Below, one piece after another: positions 7,612 to 15,680 of a stretch of 17,643 bases of DNA. The position numbers and the translations under genes are program-made. The stretch is from Gymnopus androsaceus JB14 (Eukaryota > Basidiomycota > Agaricomycetes > Agaricales > Omphalotaceae), in assembly GCA_009733575.1 (NCBI GenBank), contig ML769998.1, positions 9,067 through 26,709 of the forward strand. The letters run 5' to 3'. Each line of letters opens with the position of its first letter. Within the stretch, counting starts at the first letter, position 1. The notes below the pieces were generated by a model that was given only the letters and a program-made list of their open reading frames with translations, was not told where the DNA came from and did no database searches.

Positions 7612-10600
7612 TCAGTTGAAGCGCTTCTTCAATGAGTCGACTATGGTGTTTTTAAATGTTGTTAAACCTGGTTTGGAGGTGCTTTTATGAACTGTGTCAC
7701 TAATGTCAGGCGGTGAGGACATGTTTATGATTGGTATCCCCCAACCGCACAAGGCAATCAATGAACCAGCGTAAGCAGCACATGCAGGATCCCTTACATG
7801 AGATGGAAGCCAGAGGACATGTTTTATTTGATACTCCGAGTTCCTGTTGCATATGGTAACAATTTCATTTTCATTTTTACCCAATGCATAAAATGTGGAT
7901 GAATTTCCAACAAGTAATTCAAGAGGTGTATATTGCCAGGATACATTATAGTCATCTCTCAATATTTTGTTTGTCTCACCAGTAGAAGTATTCCAGATTT
8001 GAACTGTTCCGTCCCAGAATCCACAAGCCACTGTGGAACCATTTGGAGACACCGCTACAGCACTCATGAAGTAGTCACTTTGCTGCATTTGAAGGATATG
8101 CTCAGTTGTACCTGAAGAAGTGTTCCAAACTCTGACTTCCTTATTTGATGCTGAAGCCACTCTTGATCCATCTGAAGAAAATGCAACAACTTGCACCCCT
8201 TCATAATGACCTCTCAAGACAAGCTCAATCTTTCCAGTGGTCAAGTTCCAAATTCTCAATGTTCCGTCTAATGATCCAGAAACCATCCTGCATCCATCTG
8301 AAGACACTGCAACAGCTTTCACATTGCTGGTATGACCCTTCAGCACCTGCTCAGTCTTGCCAGTAGCAGTGTTCAAAATTTGGACAGTGCCGTTATCCAA
8401 TCCGGAAATCACCCTGGAACCATCTGGAGAAACTGCAATAGCATCTACATTAGCTTTTGCCGTTAGTACACGGTCAGATCTAGCTGTGGAAGTGATCCAA
8501 ATTTTTTTGAGGTTGGGAAATGATACCCAAGCCACTATGGAACTATCCAGAGATATCGCAAGCTTAACAGGATGTCCTGCCTTTCTAGGGTGCTTCAGTA
8601 CTTCCTTACTCAGGCTCTTCTTAGTGTAAGTGTTCCAGATTGTGATTGTTGTATCCAATGATCCAGAAGCCACTCTAGACCCACATGGAGAAACTGCAAC
8701 AGCAGTTACATACTCGTCATGGCCCATCAGCGAATGCTCACATTTAGCCGTGGAAGTGTTCCAAATTTTGACTTCGTAAGATGATTTAAAAACCACCCTG
8801 GAGCCATCTGGAAAGATTGCAAGATAAGGTAACCTTACTGAGCTACTAGGGTAGTACTTCAGGACATGCTCAGTTTTGCCAGTAGATGTGTTCCAAATTC
8901 TGACCGTTCCATCATGTGAGCCAGAAGCCACTCTATGGCCAGCTGGAAAAACTGCCACACTATTTACCCTGTCAGTATGGCCCTTAAACACAAACTCAGT
9001 CTTTCCAGTTAATGTAGTCCAAATTCTTAGCGTGTTATCACTTGATCCTGAAAGCACTTTTGTACCATCTGGAAAAAAGGCAACAGCAACGACATGATTA
9101 GTATGGCCCTTCAACACATGCACAATCTTGCCAGTGAAAGTATTCCAGATCCTGAGTGTGTTATCATTTGAGCCAGAAATCACAGTGGATCCATCTGGAG
9201 AAAATACAACATCATTTATCTCATCAGTATGGCCCACAAGTAGATACTCAATGATACCAGTGTAGGTGTTCCAGATTCTAAGTGTTGTGTCCTTTGATCC
9301 AGAAACCACCCTGGAATTATCAGGAGAGAGTGAAACTGCATTTATATCATTTGCATGGCCCACTAGCACGTGCTCAATTTTTCCACTGGAAGTATTCCAA
9401 ATATTAATTTCTCCATTGTTTGTTCCATAAAACACCAGAGAGCCATCTTGAGAAGCTGCAATGTGATGATTTACATTATTAATATCCACCTTAACTGTGT
9501 GTCTTGCTGTGTGTTCAATTTGACCAGTTGTAGTATTAAAAATGTTGAGTTGCACATCGTTTTCCAAGGGACCTGTTTCATCTGATTCAGTTGGAAGATA
9601 TATGGAACTTCCAAATAGTAACTTTGTGCTGTTTCCCAGAAAAGCCAAGTAATAGATAGCTCCTGCTGTGGGCACAACTTGCTCACATTGACTCCATCCT
9701 TTAAGCCCTCGCACTACAGTTGGACCCATTCTCTTCCTGTCTTGAAAGCACAATGTTGTCATGAGCAATGAACTGTTTGGAGTCCAGATCAAGGCAGAGT
9801 TGTATATTTCAAGTGGCCATTTCATGATAATCTCCACATTTTGAGATATGAATAAAGGTAATTCAGAGCAGATATCCCACAGATTATCCTGTATCTTATG
9901 GAAGTAGGTTATTAGCTTAAGTAAACACTCAAAACAAGTGATTTAAAATTCATACATACTTTTAAGTAAGGAAGTATTTGTTCAAACATTGCTGACATTT
10001 GATCATGTATGCCAAGGAGAATGCAGTGTTCAATCCATTTTAGTACATTGTTATTCACAAACTCGGACAGTTCTGTGATGTGCTCCATCTGTATTTTTTT
10101 TGCTCCCAAATTCCAATGGGTTGACCAAAACTTACAGGCATATTCCAATCCAAGTTTCTTAGAAAAATACCTATTTACCTGCTCTCTGTTGAGCTCTGAT
10201 ATTTCAGAGTCAAGTTCAAGCCCCAAAGGGTTTCTTTGCAATTGACAGTTCAAGTATTTCAAGGAACATAAAGCAAGGTATGCATGGCTTTGATGCTTCT
10301 GATCAACATTCAATTGATATCTTTCTGGACACTCATTCAGGTTTTCCAAAAATTCAGGAAATGAGGCATGGAAAGCTTGAACAGGGGAATCAGAGTTCTT
10401 GTTTGCTGGGATCTCCAGCACAGAATGGAAAGCAGACACCATAAGGGAAATATTGCTTTTGGGTATGAAAAGAAGCTCAAGTGCCTTCATAGACAGTGGA
10501 TCCTGTAGACACATTACAGCATGTAGCACATGAACTTGTGCTTTGATTTCAGTATCATCAAGCTTACTCATCACATGTTCCAGGATCTGTGAATATAAAG

Positions 10601-11597
10601 CATATATTCCTGTCAACTTCTTTTGATTCATCAGCATTTGCATGCGTTCCAAGGGATTATATCCATCACCAACATATTTGACTGCTGTGGATGCATAAAT
10701 GAACAGCTTACTTGACTGCTCCATCAAATATTTGACATATCCCTCAATTGGGGGTACAAGGCCATCAATGTTGGACAGATGAAACTTGAGATAATTGTAA
10801 ATATCTGCTTGCACAATAAATCCATCCACTTCATGAAGGGCCACTTTGGCTGTTTCATGAGTTGTATTAAGTCTGTGGGAAATGGATTTTTCTTCCCGAC
10901 TAGCAACGAAAATATGGGCTGGTAGAATATGAACATTGTCAATCAATGTCTCAATGAGTTCTTTGGTAGCATGAGGGTCAGAGCACTCATCAAGGCCATC
11001 AATAACAATGATCCACTTATTTTGGCAAGAAATGGTTTGATTTACCAAGAGCAATTTAATTTGCTCAGACACAGAGTATTTTGCCACAGAGGGCTCCTTC
11101 TCTAGAGCATGCAAAGTACTTTGGCAAAACATATTGTCTGCCCTTGCAATAGAATCCACAATAGTGGGCACTAATTTTCTTATATCACTTCTTTCAACTG
11201 CATTCCTGGAGCAACAGAAACTGGCTACTGAAAAGCCCTTTTCTTGCAGTTGCACACAAAAGCTCTGAGCAATGGTGGATTTTCCTGTTCCAGCAATTCC
11301 ATAAAGCCAATAAATTTTGGGGCTCTTATCATCAGCAGCCCATTCCATGAGGGAATTGAGGATTGCAACACGAGTCCCTGATAGGCATGTAGAGTGATGC
11401 TCAGATTTGTATGATGCATCCTGGACAGGATTTAATTTGTTCAAGAGATCTGTAAATTATAAGATGCATGTGGCATAGTTTTCTGTTGAATAATACTCAC
11501 CCTGAACCTGAGAGGTACTATTATAGTTGATTTGATTCCCTTGGATATTATTGAAATGTCCCCCATGGATGGAGAAATCATGAGAACCTTCAAACAT
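7612..11597 (-). CDS. NACHT-WD40 NLR-like (STAND) protein, intact, three exons
   Basis: Exon 1 11597-11501, intron 11450-11500 (GTGAGT...TTTACAG, 51 nt), exon 2 11449-9960, intron 9889-9959 (GTATGT, GCTAAT branch, ATACAG, 71 nt), exon 3 9888-7612. The splices keep one frame and give 1287 residues. The ATG at 11597 has A at -3, is the first in-frame ATG after a TGA, and opens a leader (MFEGSHDFSIHGGHF) of a kind seen in basidiomycete NLRs. Domains: leader 1-34; NACHT with P-loop GIAGTGKST at 83-91, Walker B WIIVIDGLDE at 178-187, sensor-like FVASREE at 213-219 and KLFIYASTAVKYV at 280-292; helical linker to about 605, with YACKFWSTHW near 469; then about 14 WD40 units, clear to degenerate, from about 606 to 1255, enough for two seven-bladed propellers. 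By family, a nucleotide-dependent switch whose propeller senses a ligand and triggers defence or cell death; ligand and effector are unknown. No enzymatic N-terminal effector domain is visible. Confidence 0.92.
9889..9959 (-). other. NLR intron 2
   Basis: This 71 nt phase-0 intron has donor GTATGT at 9959, a GCTAAT branch-like site and acceptor ATACAG ending at 9889. It joins LPYLK to DNLWDICSEL at the border between the helical linker and the WD40 exon. The left paralogue has the same intron at 931-1001, also 71 nt. Confidence 0.85.
11450..11500 (-). other. NLR intron 1
   Basis: This 51 nt intron has donor GTGAGT (11500-11495) and acceptor TTTACAG ending at 11450. It splits an Asp codon between the Gly/Asn-rich leader and the NACHT exon. 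The left paralogue has an intron of the same length at the same place (2816-2866), so the position predates the duplication. Confidence 0.85.
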
Positions 11598-11652
11598 TGT
11601 TGCTTCAAAGATGGAAACGCGAACGTGGTGGTTGCAGTTCAAGAGATGAATG

Positions 11653-11664
11653 TCACACTGTCAT
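11653..11664 (-). promoter_or_regulatory. Upstream mini-ORF (Met-Thr-Val-stop) ahead of the NLR start
   Basis: ATG at 11664 opens a three-codon frame ending TGA at 11653, about 55 nt before the NLR ATG. The same uORF is kept in the left copy's 5' region. If the transcript starts upstream of it, it could dampen translation of the NLR. The transcription start is unknown, so this is only a possibility. Confidence 0.3.
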
Positions 11665-11720
11665 GATTTCGCACGCAATTTCGTAACCTGTTTAAGGCCG
11701 GTCAGAGGCACATGAGCTGC

Positions 11721-11971
11721 CAGCCTCCTTCCCAGGCTTCGGGACTTCGCGGTCCGTTTGAGCCGAATTAGAAAAAGATACTTGTCCCTACGCCTGGCGG
11801 ATTACGCCGCGTGTCTTGTTTGGCTCTAATACAAAAGTTATCGTAAATGGCGCGCTAAAGTGCTAAAGCCAAACAAGGCACGCGGCGTAATCCGCCAGGC
11901 GTAGGGACAAGTATCTTTTTCTAATTCGGCTCAAACGGACCGCGAAGTCCCGAAGCCTGGGAAGGAGGCTG
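11721..11971. mobile_element. 251 bp near-perfect hairpin MITE in the NLR upstream region
   Basis: Arms 11721-11825 and 11867-11971 are inverted copies of about 105 bp with one mismatch seen, around a 41 nt spacer. The ends read CAGCCTCCTTCCCAG and its complement. A 9 bp target duplication, ATGAGCTGC, flanks it (11712-11720 and 11972-11980). The left segment has one slightly diverged site (near 3058-3066) and no insert, so this insertion came after the segment duplicated. The long arms and 9 bp duplication fit a Mutator-like (MULE) element; hAT or KDZ types with 8 bp duplications are less fitting. It has no coding capacity. It lies 124 bp upstream of the NLR ATG, between the divergent genes. 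Confidence 0.9.
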
Positions 11972-12141
11972 ATGAGCTGCTTGAGTCTCGTTCTTATTGA
12001 CACTGACAATCGAGTCTCGGAGTGCTGTCAGACTCTGCGGTCTGTGCTGCTGGTTGTGCGCTGCTGGCTGTGAGACACTTCAACCTCTCGATTCAAGGTG
12101 GAGACAACACCTTCACCCAATCCCAGGGCGGCCCGATATCG

Positions 12142-12578
12142 ATGACGACGCAAGAGATTACTTTGGCATTTTGTAGTAGCGAGCTCCCGAAAGGGGTTGC
12201 TTGGCCTCAGCCCTTAGGTGCGTGTTACTAGTTTTTCCCCATTGCTCTGACGCTTAGGGCTATTTAGGTTATGCGCTATATTCAAATCTGTTTATCGTTC
12301 TGGTGAAACTCTCCCATGGCATCCACTCGATTTGCGAATTACTCTCATGTCTTTCGCAACCGAATTCATTAGGCGACACACTTACGGATTCGGATGGAGT
12401 TGAGATGGCGCACATCCCGTTCCCCAGATATGAACGGTCTCTACCGCGCCTTATCCCAGATCCAGACCTCCAGGCTATTCCGCTCACTCCTCGTATTCCT
12501 CTTTCCTGTTTGGCCAAAAGCATCATGCGTCATCCTGCAGGTTATCACCAACTTTTAACTTCTCGAATTTGGGCTTGA
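12142..12578 (+). CDS. ORF B', right copy: putative two-exon protein of 128 residues, unknown, divergent from the NLR
   Basis: Exon 1 12142-12217 starts MTTQEITLAF and holds SELPKGVAWPQPL. The intron is 12218-12267 (GTGCGT, CTGAC branch, ATTTAG, 50 nt). Exon 2 12268-12578 runs open to TGA and holds DGVEMAHIPFPRYERSL and RLIPDPDLQAIPLTPRIPL. Splicing puts both conserved segments in one frame, the same relation as in the left copy without splicing. The first conserved segment differs from the left copy by an in-frame 3 nt indel. The upstream MEI of the ancestral start is lost here by a 6 nt deletion, leaving the second Met. Start and 3' end are uncertain, and further GTGCGTG-type introns lie downstream. 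No domain, signal peptide or membrane segment is recognised beyond a hydrophobic LFIVLVKL. Confidence 0.35.
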
Positions 12579-12641
12579 AATCGAAATGCGCGCTCCGAAT
12601 CTAAGTATTTCACTGCTCACTTGCACTGTGCAGCAGCGTGC

Positions 12642-12950
12642 ATGGAAAGTTTTACTTGCCATAGCCGCAGGTACGTGTTATATATTTGTTGTTCCTTGGT
12701 ATTCATATGGCTCACTATCTATTACAGGCTCGTAATCCCTCGTCTAGAGGTTATTCTTGTCGGCGACGGTTCTCGATACAAAGCGCTTCCTGGGACTGGG
12801 ACGACGGTTCACAGTACCCTTTCTCTGGTGGCGGTATTAACTGATTCATTCAGTTTCTTGTCTCGAATCTTCGGTACTGAAGTCACGGCGAGCTCGTCCG
12901 CACATCACATTCCTTACTACCGCAGCCTTAGCCGTCTGAGGTCGACTTGA
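12642..12950 (+). CDS. ORF C', right copy: putative spliced 83-codon ORF, unknown
   Basis: Exon 12642-12670, intron 12671-12727 (GTACGT...ATTACAG, 57 nt) and exon 12728-12950 ending TGA give MESFTCHSRR followed by a Val/Leu- and Ser-rich stretch. The intron length is a multiple of three and has no in-frame stop, so the unspliced form is also open. The exon 1 region and the intron match the left copy (4958-5038), but one extra A in exon 1 puts the two copies in different frames, and about 230 bp of exon 2 is absent on the left. At least one copy must be broken. No family is recognised. Confidence 0.22.
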   Translation: MESFTCHSRRYVLYICCSLVFIWLTIYYRLVIPRLEVILVGDGSRYKALPGTGTTVHSTLSLVAVLTDSFSFLSRIFGTEVTASSSAHHIPYYRSLSRLRST

Positions 12951-13023
12951 GAGTCGGAGGAAAAGAAAATGGAACGCAGACGCTGGATGTTGGAGAAGCG
13001 GAGCATGGTGGGCGGTACTGTAT

Positions 13024-13076
13024 GTGCGTGCTCTCATTCCGCTTCAGCAGCTTGACTAACGCTTCCTATGTTATAG
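13024..13076 (+). other. Intron-like segment conserved with the left copy
   Basis: Donor GTGCGTG, TTGACTAACG branch region and TTATAG acceptor (53 nt), preceded by GGAGAAGCGGAGCATGG as in the left copy before its intron 5105-5169. The intron body has diverged, but the donor and branch are kept, which argues that this was once a real splice unit on the plus strand. Confidence 0.4.
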
Positions 13077-13234
13077 TTTTCCCTCCACTGCTCAATTCTC
13101 TCTCCGCCTTCCTATTCCTCCTCCGTCCGCCTGCTTGTTGGCGGATCTCGGTGTCGATGTTGGTCTTGATCTCGGGCTTCAGTCCTGTCTGAGCAAAAGG
13201 GAAGAAAGCAACTGGCTTGCGGCCAGGTGCGGGG

Positions 13235-13450
13235 CATGCTGATCGATGATGATGACGATGCCATCTCGACGTCTAGCGCTGCTTCTCAGACTCTGCGTTC
13301 AGCAGTGGTGGTGGTCGTGGCGACGTACGAGTCGGGGACTTTTCAAGGGTAGGCTGAAAGGAGACGGCGGAGACGTATCGACACTTTCACCGACCCATCC
13401 CATTAGCCAATGGAGATATCAATGTCGGTCAGAGAGCATTCTCGTGTTCC
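13235..13450 (+). pseudogene. Fragment of cassette D in the right copy
   Basis: The stretch aligns with 5690-5875: an Asp-rich start (GATGATGATGACGATG), a VVVVVATY-type segment, and the landmark ATGGAGATATCAATG at 13410. Some indels against the left copy are multiples of three, but a compensating pair between 13345 and 13375 shifts the frame locally. Similarity fades after about 13440, so the duplicated segment ends here and most of unit D is missing. Confidence 0.35.
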
Positions 13451-13761
13451 TAGTCCTAATGAGTTTGGTCTAACCTTGGAATTCTCCTTGGTTCTTGCCC
13501 GGGCTCGCTCGCTGGCCTCCGACGCAATCTTGCACACGACTCGGATAATCATGTCCCATTCCTCTTGCTCGGAACTCTCATCACCTTGTGGCGGAAGATG
13601 ATCACTGTTGCTGCAGTGCCAGAGATAGTTCTGGCGAGGCACAGGCTTTGAGAAATCAAAACATTATCTTCCATTCGATACTCTCACTGGATCGCCGCGA
13701 AGAGCCCCACAACGGGATTGTTGCATTTATTGCCAAGATGCACGACGCACGTACATAGCCT

Positions 13762-14160
13762 ATGGCTAGTGCTAGTCAACATCGAGGGTGGACGTCTCGG
13801 ATCTTGGAAGATAAGATTCAACGACCAACCGCGGGATGCTCCCTATATCATCAACACCTACAGAGCGCCGACTTCTCTAACACAGCTGCTGGAGCTCAGT
13901 GCCTTGTGAGCGTTGTACTGCAGATAAGATTTATCGCTTTCTTTCGTTTTACATTTCGGACTCGCGTAGCTAAGACATGCAGTATTAACGCTTTCTATAG
14001 AGACAATGGCTTCGCGGTTTTATTTTGCCTAAATTTTCCGGAATGGCCAAGTGTGTATCGGAAAGCCGAGATGGTGGCGCGCATTGGGCACGCATACAAA
14101 AAGACTTTGTCAGCGCAAAGACACTTCGCAAAGATTATACTTATTTCTCGGAGTGGTTAG
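13762..14160 (+). CDS. Hypothetical ORF, 132 codons
   Basis: An uninterrupted frame from a true ATG at 13762 to TAG at 14158-14160. The product is basic, with a central hydrophobic/aromatic stretch (LVSVVLQIRFIAFFRFTF). No domain or paralogue is seen, the 3' end runs into the tRNA-like fragment at 14148-14166, and no splice signals frame it. A chance ORF is quite possible. Confidence 0.18.
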   Translation: MASASQHRGWTSRILEDKIQRPTAGCSLYHQHLQSADFSNTAAGAQCLVSVVLQIRFIAFFRFTFRTRVAKTCSINAFYRDNGFAVLFCLNFPEWPSVYRKAEMVARIGHAYKKTLSAQRHFAKIILISRSG

Positions 14161-14166
14161 CGGGAT
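14148..14166 (+). pseudogene. tRNA-Ser-like D-arm fragment
   Basis: TCGGAGTGGTTAGCGGGAT here differs from the same part of the tRNA-Ser gene at 14266-14283 at only a few positions. No matching anticodon arm, T arm or acceptor stem follows. It lies about 110 bp upstream of the intact gene and may be the remnant of a partial local duplication, or chance. Confidence 0.3.
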
Positions 14167-14255
14167 GTTGGCATTGGAATATCGAACGTACCTTCATTCG
14201 GATGCGTAGCTAAAATATCTCTAATCTATCTGGATTACAAACGAGCATTGTCATG

Positions 14256-14368
14256 GTCACTTTGCCGGAGTGGTTAACGGGATCGCCTGCTATATTACGT
14301 AATCATTGCGTACGTAAGCATCCAGCGGTTGGGCTTTGCCCGCGTGTGTTCGAATCGCACAGGTGACG
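14256..14368 (+). tRNA. tRNA-Ser(GCT) with a 31 nt intron
   Basis: Acceptor stem GTCACTT (14256-14262) pairs with AGGTGAC (14361-14367), then discriminator G (14368). The D arm is CCG...CGG (14265-14280), with an A-box-like AGTGGTTAACGG. Anticodon stem ATCGC pairs with GCGGT. The loop C-T-GCT-A carries anticodon GCT at 14289-14291, reading Ser codons AGC and AGT. The intron at 14293-14323 starts one base 3' of the anticodon, the standard eukaryotic position, and contains AGC, able to pair with the anticodon. The long variable arm TGGGCTTTGCCC is typical of tRNA-Ser. The T arm GTGTG-TTCGAAT-CGCAC (14344-14360) gives a perfect B box. A TTTTT Pol III stop lies at 14372-14376. The mature length is 82 nt. 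Confidence 0.93.
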
Positions 14369-14378
14369 ATCTTTTTCT

Positions 14379-15048
14379 TTGCGGTGTGTCACTTTAATTC
14401 TTTCAGTAATGTTCATAATTTTACTTTGCATGCGATCTTACACTAGCGAGTCTTCAACACCACTTCCAAGTGCATGCTAATAAATTTGAGGGTACTCATA
14501 ATAGGACCTCGGAAACTACCCCCCAAACTTTGTCCGGAATAGTGAAATTCAGGTAGCGATTTGAGCAATGTTCCTGTCCTATTAAAGCGTATTTTAGGCC
14601 AAAATGTCTACTTCCCTGTCCTGTTATAGCGTACTTTAGGGTGGCGCATCAGTGCTGACCCAAAATCTCTGAGGGGTTTTGCGACCAAAGAAGTACGTAT
14701 GTCCAAGGTGAAACTCTGAAGCACTAATGGGCCAGGAATGACCTCATGAATGTGTCTTTAATGTATGTAGAAGCCTGTAGGAAAGTGCACAGAATGTATT
14801 TCGACATTATTTGCAATTTACATGCGGAACTCAATGACACACAAAGTCATCTGCAGCAGGACAATGGATTGGAGGGTTGCTGGGGGGCTAGCAAGGGCAG
14901 AGCAAGAGTTAACTTGACACTCCCACAGCTGACTGGAGGGAGTGCTCATAAGTTTGGTATTATGTTCATTGTCTGGCCAGCTCGGTTAAGGTTACATATG
15001 AAAGCATAATTCACAAAGTATGATGACTTTCACACAACCGTTCTGGAC
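14379..15048. other. Non-genic stretch with a short tandem duplication
   Basis: No gene is supported. A 26 bp segment (CCTGTCCTATTAAAGCGTAT and on) at 14573-14598 recurs at 14615-14640 with few changes, a 42 bp period. The 13-mer GTGAAATTCAGGT at about 14542 recurs at about 15118. The frame at 14746-15009 has no supporting features. Confidence 0.45.
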
Positions 15049-15054
15049 TTGCAC

Positions 15055-15120
15055 ATGACTGATCTGGACTTGTCCGACCTTGACTTTGACCTTGGACTCA
15101 ACTTGGACTTGGACTCAGTG
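15055..15120 (+). repeat. GACTTGGA-type short tandem repeat
   Basis: Imperfect repetition of CTTGGACTTGGACT-like units reads Leu-Asp alternation (LDLSDLDFDLGL) in one frame within an ORF at 15049-15339 that has no ATG-supported homologue. It is best read as low-complexity repeat DNA rather than as a coding exon. Confidence 0.5.
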
Positions 15121-15212
15121 AAATTCAGGTCCAAATCTGACCCATATCTCCTTTCTTTACGCTCTGGTGACTCTGCCCGCATAAAGGTGGCTATTTCCAA
15201 ATTCAATAGTCA

Positions 15213-15273
15213 ATGTAGGCCTAATGCATTGGCCCCCGTAATTTACCGTCTGTCCGCATTACATTATCCCCCG
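15213..15273 (+). repeat. Inverted repeat pair, left member
   Basis: This 61 bp stretch (GGCCTAATGCATTGGCCCCC and on, to TTATCCCCCG) matches the reverse complement of 15881-15943 with about five substitutions and a 2 bp C-tract difference. The pair encloses the tRNA-like sequence, the foldback, the telomere-like G-tracts and the GC island. It may be the ends of a composite element or two dispersed repeats in opposite orientation. Confidence 0.75.
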
Positions 15274-15389
15274 TACCTTGTTGCATTACAATGTCCCCAT
15301 TCCTTAGCAACTCTCATTTCCGATACAAGTTGCTTATAATTGTACGTAGGCAGACTGATACATTTACACTACATTCACATATAATGTGC

Positions 15390-15506
15390 ATACCTTATGG
15401 CAGAGTGGTATTCATGATCAATCATTCCGGTAGTGAGGCTTGGTCATGCCTCACGGTGAGTGTTCAATCCTCACAGGTACTCAAAACAATTGAATGTTTT
15501 ATTTTT
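15390..15506 (+). ncRNA. tRNA-like sequence with A and B boxes, possible tRNA pseudogene or SINE
   Basis: TGGCAGAGTGG (15398-15408) fits the A-box consensus, and GTTCAATCC (15462-15470) fits the B box. A perfect 7 bp hairpin GTGAGGC/GCCTCAC lies between them, placed like a class II variable arm. TACCT (15391-15395) can pair with AGGTA (15475-15479), giving only a 5 bp acceptor-like stem, and the T stem has two mismatches. A T-run follows at about 15502. It probably keeps a Pol III promoter, but an acceptable anticodon arm was not found. Confidence 0.4.
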
Positions 15507-15514
15507 CTTTCAAA

Positions 15515-15590
15515 GCAATGCCGTGGCTAGCTCTCGTTAGGGTTCGCCCGAAGGGTGAACCCTAACATTAGAGAGCTAGTCCGGCATTGC
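15515..15590. repeat. Foldback hairpin containing telomere-like repeat
   Basis: GCAATGCCG at 15515-15523 and CGGCATTGC at 15582-15590 are the outer arms. Inside are CTAGCTCTC/GAGAGCTAG and GTTAGGGTTC/GAACCCTAAC around a small GCCCGAAGGGT loop. Arms of about 35 nt pair with small bulges. CAAA flanks both sides and could be a short target duplication. The TTAGGG/CCCTAA arrangement resembles that at 29-60. Confidence 0.7.
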
Positions 15591-15610
15591 CAAACATGTT
15601 TGGTTAGCGG

Positions 15611-15637
15611 TTAGGGGTTGGGGTTAGGGTTCGGGTT
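15611..15637 (+). repeat. Telomere-like G-tract, quadruplex-capable
   Basis: TTAGGGGTTGGGGTTAGGGT, then TCGGG: four G-runs of three or four separated by 2-3 nt loops at 15614-15635. This satisfies the usual G-quadruplex pattern and consists of degenerate TTAGGG units, next to the telomere-like foldback. Confidence 0.7.
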
Positions 15638-15680
15638 GCCGCCTATCGAAATAAGCGCAAACGAGGCTTTAGAGTGCCGC

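Noticed and set aside
7933..9585. Several plus-strand frames opposite the NLR WD40 exon
   Set aside because: They are antisense shadows of the WD40 repeats, with no splice signals or ATG-supported structure of their own.
9888..9960. Idea that the NLR is two genes (NACHT and WD40 separate)
   Set aside because: A 71 nt phase-0 intron with normal donor, branch and acceptor joins the frames, and the paralogue has the same intron.
10724..10942. Alternative minus-strand frame inside the NACHT exon
   Set aside because: It overlaps the intact NLR frame that carries the Walker motifs and lies out of frame with it.
13403..13642. Minus-strand 79-codon frame with a polar, helix-like stretch
   Set aside because: It looks protein-like in composition (Glu/Arg-rich), but it runs into the plus-strand MEISM landmark, has no counterpart in the left copy beyond that landmark and has no consistent intron chain; not enough to call a gene.
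15049..15339. Leu-Asp repeat ORF as an acidic repeat protein
   Set aside because: The periodicity is at the DNA level in a low-complexity tract, and the frame runs into the inverted repeat family.
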